This document shows, piece after piece, positions 11,053 through 22,670 of a stretch of DNA of 64,000 nt. The stretch lies in NCBI GenBank assembly GCA_000697055.1, contig JNDT01002033.1:59798-123797 (forward strand), read 5' to 3'. The notes beneath the pieces are model-generated. The model ran no database searches. It saw only the letters and a program-made list of their open reading frames with translations, and was not told the DNA's origin. Position 1 is the stretch's first letter. The number at the start of each line of letters is the position of its first letter. This DNA is from Saksenaea vasiformis B4078. Taxonomy: Eukaryota; Mucoromycota; Mucoromycetes; Mucorales; Saksenaeaceae. The position numbers and the translations under genes are program-made.

Positions 11053-13365
11053 GAAAAGAAAAAAAGAAAAAGAAGAAAAGAAACGTAGAATTCTTTTGGC
11101 TCAGCTGCCACTTGCCCATGATAAAGGGAAAAAGAGAGTTTTGATGTCCCGATATTCCCGTCGGAAGGGTAAAAGCGTGTCAGTACGAATCATACCCCCC
11201 TATTTCTGGATGTTGTACTATTTTAAGCCTCTTTTTGTTTTACTTTTTGGCGCAAGCCTTCCGTAGACTTAACAAAGTTGTTGTGTAATCGTAGTGCTTC
11301 CGTCGATAACAAAAAAAAAACACATTGATGAAAATAGAAATTTCCGTCAGCTCCGGTCGGATGAACCGACTAGCCGTAACTTCTATTGTCCCCATTTTGC
11401 TTTATATTACCGAACTTTTTCGACGTATATATAGATATATATGGCAGTTCAAAATTATTGCTTTTGCTAATGATAAAGGAGTACTTAACTTTTGATGTTT
11501 AGTTACACCAGTTGACTGTTTACGCATTTATTTATACGGGGGAGTTTGCTGGTCTGCGCTCAAAGGAGGTGTTATTTTATGCATCAAACGAAACCATTGT
11601 TTACCTGAGCTACTCCGGGTTCGCGCGTTTACTGGCTTTGAAACCCCGCTTTCTGCAACCGCCTTTTTCATTTCTGAATCCTCCTTTCGGACCGTACGCG
11701 TTTCGCGCTAAATTCTGATGTCGTGCCGTGGTTGTCATAACCTGTACAAAATATGCACTAAAATGCAATATACTTGCTCGGTGTAGAACTGCATCGCCGA
11801 CCGCGAAAAAGCGACGCCGTGATCACGACGTTCCCCTGCGATGAGCGAACGAAGGACGTTTGCTGGTCAACGTGATCAAATGCGTTTCACAAACATGACA
11901 GTTCGTATTATTTCATGCTGAAATATCACCCGTTTATCCTGGGCTGGGACAGCATCAGATAAGCAAGGATAACAAATGGGTAAAAGCACCACCAGTGTTT
12001 GAAGACTCTCGTTAACGTGCAATGTGCAGTGATTCGCTAAAGGAGTACCGCTGCCGTTGAGAACGAACTTTCGGACAAGGTACACAGCATTGGGCGTAGT
12101 GCAACGTCGTTTCCATAACAAACATTTTGCGATGTTTGTTTTCCATAGGAACAACAAGATATTTTTGTTACAATTTAAGGGGAGAGATTGATAATGCGCG
12201 TTACCTTGCTGAATGAGAAGAGGGCAAAAATGATCTTTTTGGATCTTCCATTCTACCGGAAGGGCTTCATAATGCAACACCAGACACCGGAGTCACTTAA
12301 GCAAGATAGGTCATGGGAGGTTGTTGTTGGACAAAATGCGGTACCCTCGGAAGCAATGATGTATCTACTGACAACGTCGTTCTTCTGATTTGAAAAAATC
12401 ACGGTACGTTCGACGATAGACCTCACATGTCCAAAGAAAAAGAATAATCTTCCGGGCAAAACTAAATATTAATCTGATCTATGACGTAATGGAAAAATGC
12501 ATTTTTTACACGGGTCTGAAAGAGGTAACCAAGTGTATCGTGTCCCTAGGGTATTGCTGTTTCGTGCACCTTCTATGCTTCCGAGCTAGATCGAACCGAG
12601 CAATTCTAATCTGCAGCTAAAAGTAAAGCTAGATGTTACGTGTTTCTGCAATCTGTGTTGCTTTTAATTGTTTGGCTGAGCTCTAATAAATCTTACATCG
12701 CATGGGATCCTTTTTGCATGCTATAGTCTTGAACGTCGTGGGGAAAGCAGACTTGGATGCATCAACACAAAGTGCATCTTGCTGTTGCATTAATGATCCT
12801 TAGGTAGGTCCACTGTTTCCGTGCGTGATTGCGAAATTCATTGTAGGAAACGACGCGTGATGGGTACTTAAAGGGACTCATATGTTTCTTTTCGTTCCTG
12901 CTCTGTTTATTTTTTTAATATCCCCAGTATATGTTCTAGGTGCAATATACATGCAGGATCGCTTGCGTCCTCTTCTTTGTCACTTAGCTTGTAGCCTCTG
13001 TCACAAATCGTCTTGGCTGCTGTGGTGCCCTTTGTCCATCGCTTAACTTTACTCTATTTTTTTGCTTGCTGAATATGCATTATGCGTGAGATCTTTGAAC
13101 ATAGCAAATGGTGCCTTAACAATCAATGCATCGACTTCGGCTCTGTTTTGCTTTTTCTTAGCAGTCATACCAAATCCCCAAGAAATTAACAAGGTTCAGG
13201 GTAGCTTCGGTGGGCGTGCGGTTACGCAAGTTATGGCTCCAAAAGATGCGGGACGAATTAGGTACGGCTCCTAAGAGATCTACTTCGTTTCGTTCCTCAA
13301 CGTGATCAATTGATGACAAAGCACTTGTTACGTTAATCTTCACTCAATGTTGTAGTTCTCTGCAC
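11053..13365. other. Gene-poor region
   Basis: About 2.3 kb without a supportable gene. A 134-codon open frame on the minus strand (11876-12280) has no recognisable motif and no splice context, so it was not called. The segment 13190-13330 is a diverged copy of sequence at about 14205-14310 (see the repeat entry). Confidence 0.45.
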
Positions 13366-14310
13366 TTATAGCTTTTCCGGAAGCGTGCAAAACACACTAA
13401 TTTCGCGGGCAATCTGCTTGTTATCTCGTCCATAGAATTCGTAAAGGTCCGTTACATATTGACGGTGTAATATGGTCTCCCCATCAGAACTTTCGTCTGA
13501 TGGAACATACGAGCCAGATACGTTGGTTTCCACAGAGGAAAATGACGAGTCTTTGGATTTTCGAATAAAGATAACGCCTAGGAGCATGTTGGTATCGGCT
13601 TCGGTGCCGCAACGAACTACAAACGGGCTCCACTCCTGCCTGAATCACGTCATTACGATATTTTTTTTTGGAATTGCCGCTAGTTTCTCCCTCTGCCTTC
13701 CGTTTGCCCTTTTGTTTTGTAACTTCAGACGATGCTTCTTCGTATTGTATTCCCACGATAGTGTTGTGGCTACGATCCACCCGTTGATGGAAATGAACTG
13801 TTTGATTTCTAGAAGCGCCACTTTGGATATCTTCAGGCTATTTATCCCGTCAGACTTGCAACTAATGTATTTTCTTACCTTCGCCATGTCTCGTAGATCA
13901 ATAACATAGGATTTCAATTCACGTGGTATGTCTTGTTCCAGTAACCATTTGATGTCCACTGGTAAATATGCAAGGCTTTCTTAACCAGATGCTTCCTGCA
14001 AGCCCGTGTAATCTGTATAGCTTGCAAATTTCCAGTCATGCGGCTTTACTTCGTCAAAAAATCTCTTCAAAACACATTCATTGTCAAGCTTGTAAAAGGA
14101 GCTAAGGTAGCTCGGTAAATGTTGGCTTAGTAATCAAAGGACGACAACTATGCAGGAACCTTTCTCGGGGCCGTACCGAATTTCCCGACTGGGAAACCAA
14201 TAAGGCTTAGGATAGTTTCGGTGGACGTGTAGTTGCGCAATGTATGGTTCCAGCAGGTTTGGTATGACTCCTAAGAAAGCCGCTGCAGAAATTGAGTCTA
14301 TGGATGACGA
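13190..14310. repeat. Diverged direct repeat pair about 1 kb apart
   Basis: Segments at about 13190-13330 and 14205-14310 are recognisably the same sequence. Both contain a cttaggag..taccaaa-type block and a tgcg-aac...cacg-ccaccgaa block in the same order when read on the minus strand. Similarity by eye is roughly 60-70 percent. They enclose the decayed coding fragment, as old terminal repeats or a tandem duplication would. Confidence 0.55.
13366..14125 (-). pseudogene. Decayed protein-coding fragment, unknown family
   Basis: The minus strand carries several coding-like pieces in different frames separated by stops. From right to left these include LDNECVLKRFFDEVKP, then LLEQDIPRELKSYVIDLRDMAK, then LLEIKQFISINGW, a Lys-rich stretch, and finally an acidic Ser-rich piece with VTDLYEFYGR. 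The order and composition suggest one ancient gene broken by stops and frameshifts, or an element-encoded protein. I cannot name the family. It lies between the two halves of a diverged duplication (13190-13330 and 14205-14310), which supports a mobile origin. Confidence 0.4.
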
Positions 14311-15686
14311 CACCGAGATAATGTAAAAAATCCATGTCCTTCCGAACGTATCTAGTGATGCAGGCGTATGCGTCGCCCAGATGTGGCTTGACGAGTAGCT
14401 GACCTTCTGTTCACACGATGGAGGGCTTTGTGAAGTCGTGGCGGCATTTACCGCAGACAGCCTTGCCCACTTGGAGCGCCGCCTTTGGCCTCGACAGCTA
14501 TCTATTAGTTTAATCAACAGCTAGAGATGAATCATCCTAGTGCACTTTCTCGGAATAAAGTACCTAGTCTCTGCCAATCCATCTAATAGCGGATGACTAT
14601 GCTATGAGTGCAGTAAGTGCTTCAAGAAGTTGCACCATTAGCATCTCTCTCTCTCTCTCACAAAGTGGAAGTTCAGTACGTACCAGTTGTATGATCGAAG
14701 ACAAGAGCAAAGATGGACTGCGGCAAAACCATGATGTACCTGAGATCTGCTTTTGCAAGAAATAGCGTATTCCGCTATCAATGACTCGAAAGTAAATTGC
14801 ACAGTGCTACCCTTCTAATTTCAAACCTCTGTAACTCGAAGTCCCGTCCTCTTCAAGACATTTGGCGGGAACGACCGGAAAACATAGGGTGTATTTTCAA
14901 GCCCTCAGTAAAATCAAGTTCAAGTTTATAAAACTTCCATCGGGCGGAAATAGTTGCTTCAAAAATGGTCTACTTGATCGATTTCTTGCGAAATATGATG
15001 TAATAGCCGTTTGTCTTACTGATGTAATTTATCTTGTGTTTTTCAGAGATCATCCGTGGCTCTTCCAGCAAGGAAGTCTATCGCAGTGTCAATATGTAAC
15101 AGTTGATCTCCCAGTGGAACATATGGTCTCTTTTCCGAAATTTTAGATACTTCTAGGTTAGCACAATCCCTTCAAATTTTATATTGTTGAAATTGTCGTC
15201 ATGCTGGGTTCCTTTGAGAGAACAAATTGGTTCTTCGTCCAAGGTGAAAACTCTAAGAGAGTCATCCGGGGTCTTTATTTTTATCCGTATCGCATTGCGT
15301 TGTCCGCCGGTCATAGTTACGTTCTTTGGCGCCATTACGGAAAATCATGATAAACAGTGTTATTTCATTGACAAGGTTGCTAAATATGACTAATAGCTAT
15401 GATTCCCACAAGACTGTAAAGCGATATATGATGACTCATTATTACAGGTAAGAGCTGTTCTTGATGGTGTCTGTACGAGCATCCTACGCCTCAGCCTAGT
15501 TGATACTCAGATGACTTTGGCAAACATCCTCAATAAAATAGACCCCCGCGATATTAAAGTACTCTGCAAGAAACCAAGGACTGGCGGGGCTACTGTAGCA
15601 CGTTTCTCTTTTCTTTCGCTCTATCCTTATTTATATGGTTGATGCAGATTGATTTATGTACTTTTTATATCATTTTCAGTGTTTTC
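14126..15686. other. Gene-free region with a repeat copy
   Basis: No intact gene. Bases about 14870-15130 are a diverged copy of about 22455-22670. A short minus-strand frame at 15153-15335 has even composition but no recognisable motif. A short CT run lies at 14644-14660. Confidence 0.5.
14870..15130. repeat. Dispersed repeat, copy 1 (pairs with 22455-22670)
   Basis: Shares ordered blocks with 22455-22670, including a tagtgta-ttttcaaa-cctc-gtaa-atcaagttcaag-type block, a later aatatgacgtaatac-type block and a tgtcaatat-aacaattgatct-type block. Spacing between blocks differs slightly, as expected for old copies of one element. Confidence 0.6.
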
Positions 15687-17204
15687 CTAGATCTGTTGAA
15701 TCATATAGTCTTCGTCTTCTTCCTCTGGCTCCGGTTCTGGCTTTTTCACTTCCGAGATAGCAGCTCCCTCTTCGTCACGGACAAGCATTTCCACGATTTG
15801 CACACATTTCTCTGCAATCGCTGGGTCCTGTTCAGCCGCATGCAATCGTTGGATGACACGGTACACTTGCTTATCACGCAAGTAGTCGCGTCCGAATCGG
15901 GTCGTGGTGAGCAAAATGATAGCTTCACAGAGAATACCACGCAACACAGAATCCGTTTCGCGTTTCTACACCCTGTTAGATCCTGAAGATATAACACTCG
16001 CTTATCTTACTTTATCATCGCCCAACAACTGAATTTCTTCGGGGAATTTCTCGAATTCCTACATGAAACGTTAACCATGGTTGCTGTTTCCGCCTTTCGA
16101 CTTACATCCAGGTCATATTCTTCGTTACCGCACAGCGGCAACAAGATGAATGGTAATGTATTCAACTTTTCAGCAAGTAAGATGTCCTCATGTTGGCGTG
16201 TTTCGAAACAGCAGTTCCTTTTTTTTTTTTTACCCATATCAGTACCTGTTTCACATGACAGCTGACCTACTTGATTGTGGAGCTGACACCTCCTCGGCGA
16301 ATAACATTCTCGTCTTCAGTAAAGATTTGTAGCTTTGTCAAAGGAGCCAGCTGATCGTAACTTGATGCTTCAAGGAAATAAACGCGTCCATGACGGATCT
16401 AGGATTCGTGAGAATCAGTAGAACACGATATCAGTTGACTTACGCCAGACACGTTAGAAAAGACGCTAGCCAGGAAATGGTATTCTGCTTCGGGATTGTA
16501 GGCCTTCTTGTGGCCGCGATGGAAAGATTCCACTAGTTGGTCCATCAAGCGTTCGGAATCACATAGGTCTGTGTTCTTCTCAACCTTGCTTTCCAATAAT
16601 TTGACACAGATCGGTTCGTGCTTAGTCATATTGGACAATAACATACACGCCAGATCAGCAAGGACAGCTTTGGAATTCTACAGCGTCGAGGAACCTGTCA
16701 ATTTCTGCTCATCTATTCTTTTTGTTCGTACTGTGATGATTCGGCAGACGTATTTCAAGAACGCCTCGTCGTCTAATTCTTGCTGCACCCGAGGATCTCC
16801 CGATAAATTGATCAATGCGCGAATAGCATCGTGCGCTGTAATCTGTATTTCATCAGCCTGTGCCCTTCATACTCTTCTAAAGAGATACGTTACAGGATCT
16901 TCGCGGCAGAGTGCTTTTAAGTCTTTGCAAAGCGATTGACGGTTGTTGATAAGCAATGGATAATATTCAGACGTCTTTGGTGTGAAAGGCACAATATGAT
17001 GCAACGCAATCGCTCTGATCTACAAAGGCAACAATATAATAATAATTTGTCAGCCGATCGTCGTTTACGCATGCTTTGTACCTCCAAAGCAGGTTGGTGC
17101 AAAAATTCCATAAGCTAAATGATTCACTGTGTCAGCCTTCCATTGCGCAGCATGCCAAGTTTAAAGCATGTTTTTTCTTCTACCTCTTGAATCTGTTTAT
17201 CCAT
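15687..17204 (-). CDS. HGH1: HGH1-family protein (armadillo-like chaperone cofactor)
   Basis: In yeast Hgh1 acts with the TRiC/CCT chaperonin in folding of eEF2; that role is taken from the family. The model has nine exons: 17204-17184, 17114-17082, 17019-16894, 16857-16732, 16677-16444, 16398-16271, 16217-16106, 16058-16011 and 15965-15687. They give 368 aa, against about 390 in yeast and human, and every phase agrees. Diagnostic segments are EFLHQPALE near the N terminus, ITAHDAIRALINLSGDP, YHFLASVFSNVSG, the DUF383/384 stretch with RRGGVSSTIKNCCFE and LPFILLPLCGNEEYD, FPEEIQLL, and LRGILCEAIILLTTT. The C terminus is acidic. Several introns are very short; that between exons 3 and 4 is 36 nt. 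The start ATG at 17204 gives a seven-residue first exon typical of this family. Confidence 0.92.
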
Positions 17205-17571
17205 GGCGACCGAGAAAGGATAGGAAAAAAATTCGTCAACGTCGAGCGGTGATTTTGTTGGACTGTCCCGAGGTGACTTCAACTGGAGCACAGACGTTCC
17301 CTTGAGCTACTGTGCATGTACTACCTTACATGCAAGAATCCATATAACAAACCAGGAAACCTACTAGAACTTATAGGAATAAACGCTATGTAACAATAAT
17401 TCATTGTTTTTCTCCTTTTTTGAATGACTATGCGGTTTGGATATGTGTAACCAGATGCTTATCCCTCCCCTTCTGCATCTCTCCTAGGTAGCGCACCACT
17501 AGTTTGGTGATATCTTATGTTGTTATAATGTCTGTAACGGAATTATAAACGTTCCTTCCACAAGTTGAGCA
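17205..17571. other. Intergenic, upstream of HGH1
   Basis: Promoter side of HGH1. No motif was distinguished and no gene is supported. Confidence 0.4.
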
Positions 17572-17895
17572 TCATTTTATTACATAAGCTTCGTCTATGA
17601 CAAAAAGACCGTTTCCGCAGATATAGTTTCCCGTTTTGTTTCCTGTCTTTTGGGGATCATGGGAAATTGTGGTACCTGATTGCAGTACTCCAGTCACCCC
17701 GCATATGGCCAGTGCTCTGTCGCATCCTCCTAGAGATTGACCGCCACTGCCATGCCAACGAAGGCTCGCTTTCGGAGAACAATCTGGGCGGCCCTCTCCT
17801 TGTTTGGATAAACACCAACCCATCGCATCCCCACCGCGTCTAAATAATAATAACAGAAAAAAGCCAAGAAAAAAAACAGCAAAAGCAGAAATCAT
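17572..17895 (-). CDS. Hypothetical protein with hydrophobic N terminus
   Basis: An open frame of 107 codons plus stop. It starts with a hydrophobic run FAVFFLGFFLLLLF followed by basic residues, then a Cys- and Gly-containing region (GGQSLGGCDRALAICG). It could be a small secreted or anchored protein. A splice-acceptor-like ttatttag lies inside, after the hydrophobic stretch, so the N terminus may be intronic instead. I do not recognise the family. It sits at the edge of a repeat island, so a transposon remnant is equally possible. Confidence 0.25.
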   Translation of the reverse strand: MISAFAVFFLGFFLLLLFRRGGDAMGWCLSKQGEGRPDCSPKASLRWHGSGGQSLGGCDRALAICGVTGVLQSGTTISHDPQKTGNKTGNYICGNGLFVIDEAYVIK

Positions 17896-17960
17896 CTAAA
17901 TATAATTGCTTGGACTGCCTTTTAAAAGATTTTGTTGGCCAGAATATATAATTGCTCATC

Positions 17961-18028
17961 ATCGCTACTTATCGCTACTTATCGCTACTTATCATCCGCC
18001 TAGTCATCCGCCTAGTCATCCGCCTAGT
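17961..18028. repeat. Two adjacent short tandem arrays (10 bp x3, 12 bp x3)
   Basis: The unit atcgctactt occurs three times at 17961-17990, followed by catccgcctagt three times at 17993-18028. The copies are exact. The pair lies about 140 bp before the larger 128-bp tandem repeat. Confidence 0.95.
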
Positions 18029-18164
18029 ATATAAATATTTGGACCGGAGTTTTGGCCATTTTGCGAAATTGATTGGATTCTCGACATATAAATGATTGGA
18101 CACTATTCTTCGATATCTCTCTATTTGGAAGGTGCAGTCATCATACATATAAAACAAGTACTTT

Positions 18165-18583
18165 TCAGAGTGAACTTTCCTCAGCACCGAAAGACACTAG
18201 ACCAAGCATTATTATCCATGCTATGGTATACCAAATGGGAAGTGAACGAACAAAAAGTGACTACCAGAGCGCAGCGGAGGTCCAAGCACTTTTTGGAGTG
18301 AACTTTCCTCAGCACCGAAAGACACTGACCAAGCATTATTATCCATGCTATGGTATACAAAATGGGAAGTGAACGAACAAAAAGTGACTACCAGAGCGCA
18401 GCGGAGGTCCAAGCACTTTTCAGAGTGAACTTTCCTCAGCACCGAAAGACACTAGACCAAGCATTATTATCCATGCTATGGTATACCAAATTGGAAGTGA
18501 ACGAACAAAAAGTGACTACCAGAGCGCAGCGGAGGTCCAAGCACTTTTTGGAGTGAACTTTCCTCAGCACCGAAAGACACTGA
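18165..18583. repeat. 128-bp tandem repeat, about 3.3 copies
   Basis: The block beginning gtgaactttcctcagcacc recurs at 18170, 18298, 18425 and 18553, giving unit lengths of 128, 127 and 128. Copies differ by only a few bases (for example actagacc versus actgacc), so amplification is recent. The period is not a multiple of three and frames run through all phases, so it is not a coding repeat. Flanking spacer-like regularity ends abruptly at about 18583. Confidence 0.95.
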
Positions 18584-19639
18584 TCGAGCATTATCAATTG
18601 AAAGATATACTAATCACTACCTCCTTCTCTATTTTTTTTTATTCTTTCCTATACGACAACTGACCCTTGAGCGAAGCGGAAGCGGCAGCTAGCGTCTTGG
18701 CATATGATGCGAAATAAGAGACAGAGTCACATGCGATACAAAGAGATACGCCGAAATGACAAGGTGGAACCAGTACGTATGTAATCAATTAGTCGCAATT
18801 CGTCATGAATCCCATTTTGCATAATCTGGACCGTTTAATATCAACTTGCGCTACGGCCCTTTTCCTTCTATCGTCTTCGGTTCAGTTGTAATCATCCTTC
18901 CATACGAATGATAGTAGACTGTACAATTTATGGACCATATCCGTTTGGCACAAGCTGTTGCCTTAGTTCTCAACATCCGGTGAGTCTATTGTTATTGCAG
19001 ATATCCGCAACAATCTTCTGATGCATACATTTTCAAGTATTCATTTATCCCATACCTTATGCGTTGGTCTGACTTTCAGTCAACCGCGCTTAGGGTATGG
19101 GTCTGCAATGCTGGCTAGGAGGATCTTCGGGTCTTTCTCGCCTGCCATCATTATATCAGTCTTTTGCACTGACAACTTTTCAACACTGCAGGCTGCCTCG
19201 GATGAGTCACGCCTACGGTACCTGACCACCGAGTTAGGATTACAAGGGCTCCTTGTAACATAAGAAATGCTCATAGATTCCTTATCCCTCTCTCTAGTAT
19301 CTCTTCTTTTTCTTTATTCCTTCTTTCTATTTCTCCCCACCTTCCTTTATTGACGCATTTTTATCCTTTTCTCTTCTTATTTTTTCCCCGTTTCACTAAA
19401 TGGGTTTTTATTTTCCTCTTCGTGACAGATCGGGCGAGAGCAGCGAGCTCCAATAACTGTGTGTTCAATGTCACCGCACTCCAGTCATTTCAGTACCGCG
19501 CAATAAGTCATAACCGGGATTCCCGGACGGAGCAAGAGGATTTGTACTCACAGGTGCCTGAAAATCCGACCGGACCAACTATTACTGTCATTCTCCCATT
19601 ATGTCTACAATGAAAGTTTGAACAGCGTCTTTCTGCAAT

Positions 19640-20905
19640 GCACTTTGAACGATGCAGATCTTTCCCGCAGTTGACAGGTGGTGGTTCTACTTTGAAGTTG
19701 TCGTGCCTATGGATGACGATGCCAAATGCAACGTCAGTGTTGACATCGGCTGGTGTATGCATCAACAAAACGGTTACGCCTCTCCCGGTGGCAGACTGGC
19801 CACCAAAGTATGTATGGGCGTTACGCACTGCGAAACTTCAGAATGCAGCCTTTCTGGTGTCGAAAAACGCCCGAAATGTTCGAAGCCATTGATAGCTTCT
19901 CAGTGCAAAGCAGAATATCAGGAGTGCAAGTCGAAGCTGGCCCACGGTCTATGCAAGGCAAGAACGCGCTTTTCTTTTTGAAATGGTCTCTGCCGAGTGT
20001 ATCCTGGAGGTGCTACTGGAGAGAATATTCATTCTCAGGGCAAATACTATGTCAAACATCTGTCGTTCGAGGAACAAGTGTTGTCTAATAAGGATGCAAA
20101 CTCCAGAAGCACTTGTTGTTGGCATTAGCAAGCGTAATCCGAATACGTTACCTGTCCCGTGAGATCGACAGCGGCCTTCTTCAAAATTTGGACAGGGCCA
20201 CGTATGAGCGCAACCGTATCCTTAAAAAGCGTGAAATTACTAGCGGCCAAACTTCCACGCTGGAACAACTTCGATTCGTGCCGCAGGAATATGCAGGTTA
20301 TTTTACGCACTGCAATCAATGTTCGTTCGCCTATGATAGTGGACAACACAGACATTAAGAAACACTCCTTGATCACGGATGCAACATTTGATGTCTTCGT
20401 TGGAAAATATCGACTGTGCGCTTCGGTCATATATTGTGATAAGCTGCATAGACATGTGGTTGCATTTGCAGCGGTTATCGATGGCCTTACGACTGAGCAC
20501 TTCGCACAGTACTTCATGTCATTGTTTCTCGCTCTTGGCAGTCATTTTTGTGATGAGGAAGACTTCCTTGGGATTGCCATGGACTTCTCCACAGCTCAGT
20601 ATGCCGGGTTTATAAGAGCATACAAGAAGATGACAGGACGCGACGACGGCGAAAAATACGTCAAAGGTTGTTATGCACTATATGCAGTCAGTGCAACGTG
20701 TATCCAAATTCAGTTCGGTTATCCCCCATGAAAGCTGCGAAGAATATCGGCAACTCGCCCGCGGCTTGTATTTTGCGTCCGATGAACAGGAATTTCTTCC
20801 CTTTTGCATCATCCTACACGAATTGCAAACGCGATTGAATCGTTCCATAGGGATTATTATCGCATCATTAGGAGGAAATAAGCGCTGAATACGAATCTGG
20901 AATTA
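19640..20905 (+). pseudogene. Broken MULE-type transposase with GCM/WRKY-like zinc finger
   Basis: Coding-like pieces lie in successive plus-strand frames. At about 19790-19970 a Cys/His segment (CMGVTHCETSEC, then RPKC, then LAHGLCKAR) resembles the WRKY-GCM1-type zinc finger found in front of Mutator-like transposases. At about 20370-20730 follows SLITDATFDVF, then VVAFAAVIDGLTTEHFAQYF and LGIAMDFSTAQ, which fits the DDE catalytic core of MULE transposases with its first and second Asp. The next piece, in another frame, has MQSVQRVSK. Frames change at about 19980, 20160, 20690 and 20740, so the gene is inactive. Family assignment rests on motif order, not on a search. Confidence 0.6.
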
Positions 20906-22454
20906 TTACTGAAGTATATCACGGATAATGAGGCGGACCTCGAGCTCTGGGACGGGAGTCATGACCATGTTATAAGCGGAAGCCAGCCTCCGACGACCCA
21001 ACTACCACTCGGTCCCGGTATAGTGTGTGGGTCGAGCGTCATCATTGGGAGGGTGCACTTGATGGTTGGGTTTGGTTTATCGAAGTTGAGCCTCGTTGAG
21101 ATTGTCTTGTTTCGAATTCGTTGATCATGTCTTGACTGTTCAATAAATTTCTTGCCGGTTTCCATGTTGCTTCGTGCGCCAGGTAACCAGCCCATTTCAC
21201 CAGATATTCAATATGGTTGCGTAAAACCTATGGATACAGGAAAACGAACGGGGAGTATGTCGCTAAATCTAAAGGCATACGACTCAAAGACATCCAACAC
21301 ACTCTTGTGAGAAAAGAAGGTGAGACCGCGAAAGAGTTCGACGATCGTATTGATCGATACAGAAACGAGACAATGTACCGCAAACTGGTCCAAATGTTAG
21401 ATACCCTCCCCAAGTGTTCCATACGAGCACTATCAATACCAGTCGTCAGAGAAAGATGAAAGGAGATCTGACAGTCAACGACGAGATTATCAAGAAGACA
21501 TTAACCGGAGTATATACCAAAGGAAGAGTGAGAGAAGATGGGTGCATTGACAGTTTCTTTTGTCAATGATCGCCTCGACTTCATATTCTCCTTAGCCGTG
21601 GAGACCAAGCGCAGAAAGGTAGAAAAAAGTGCAGCGAAAAAAGATAAAGAAAGGATTGACAAAAAAGACAGATATGTGAACGATGGGCGGCCCCCAGATA
21701 CAATCAACTCCTTGCTTGGACGTGATTCGCCAAAGCAGCAATCCTCCGGCACTACGAAAAAAAAGCTACAAGTAAGGTGAAAAAAAAAATACAGAAGAAG
21801 AGTCGAAAACGAAATCTAAGAAGGTTAAAGAAATGCTCAAGAAAAATGGTTCTGTAAACACTACAGTCCGCTTTTGTCGCTCTTTGTCCCATTGCGACGC
21901 ATTTCGTCTCGTGTCGCGTTTCGACGCATGTCTCAACACATGACCCAAAATGAGACAAGAGTCAAAATGCGTCGAAGTGAGTCAAAGTGCGACATGCACC
22001 AGAATGCGAGGGGGAGGACGGAATGAGCGAGATGAAATGCGTCAAAATTCGTCGCATTGCAATTTGATAGATTTCCTGCATCCACATCATTGGTTTACTT
22101 ATATCATGAATATTTCGCTTCTTATTGCATTGTGGCCTAATGATTGTTTTTATTATTGATATAAAATTTTTATCGTAATATCAATTCATTCAGCAAATGA
22201 AGACCATACCATTCAATTGCTGCGTAAGCGTTTCAATAAAGAAGATGGTCGTATCTGTCGGAACGTCCAAAAGTTGAGTGAATGCTATGGTCGCGCATCA
22301 CACGTTGTTTCTTTCAAAAGACCCTTTCTAAATAAATGAGTGCGTCCCGTTTAGAAATGTTTGTACTATCGTACAGCAGCGATCACTTCAATCAACCATA
22401 CAGTGCACACTCTCTAATTTCAAAACTATAATTTCAAAACCCGGTTTTTTCAGT
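20906..22454. mobile_element. Downstream remains of the MULE-type element
   Basis: Plus-strand pieces at 21217-21459 (with KSKGIRLKDIQHTL and a charged tail) and 21538-21780 (a Lys-rich segment) probably continue the transposase C terminus. After 21780 come A-rich DNA and a segment at 21870-22060 with many gtcg/gacgca-type short repeats. The element boundaries and terminal inverted repeats could not be located. Confidence 0.4.
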
Positions 22455-22670
22455 TCCACCGCCAGAAATCATAGTGTAGGTTTTCAAATCCTCTGTAATA
22501 TCAAGTTCAAGCCTGAAGAGGAGGTTGAATCTCTTATCGGGGGAGGAGGTTTAGTGCTCAAAGGTTGATTAATCGCAATAATCCTTTGCAGAATATGACG
22601 TAATACCTCCTCATGAAGAAATCCTATCATTGTGTCAATACGAAACAATTGATCTTTAAGTGGAATGCAG
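22455..22670. repeat. Dispersed repeat, copy 2 (pairs with 14870-15130)
   Basis: Same ordered sequence blocks as 14870-15130, in the same orientation, with insertions between blocks. The shared parts do not encode an intact frame in either copy. Confidence 0.6.

Larger units (their letters stand above)
17896..19639. other. Repeat island, no intact gene
   Basis: Contains the 10-bp and 12-bp arrays and the 128-bp tandem repeat listed separately, then pyrimidine-rich DNA at 19290-19400. Open frames are short and in mixed frames. Confidence 0.6.

Noticed and set aside
11876..12280. 134-codon minus-strand ORF
   Set aside because: No motif, splice context or neighbouring exon supports it; kept only as a note.
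17961..18583. CRISPR-like regular repeats
   Set aside because: The copies are contiguous without unique spacers and the genome is eukaryotic; these are tandem repeats.
18073..18663. Overlapping ORFs through the 128-bp repeat
   Set aside because: The period is not a multiple of three and the frames change with each copy.
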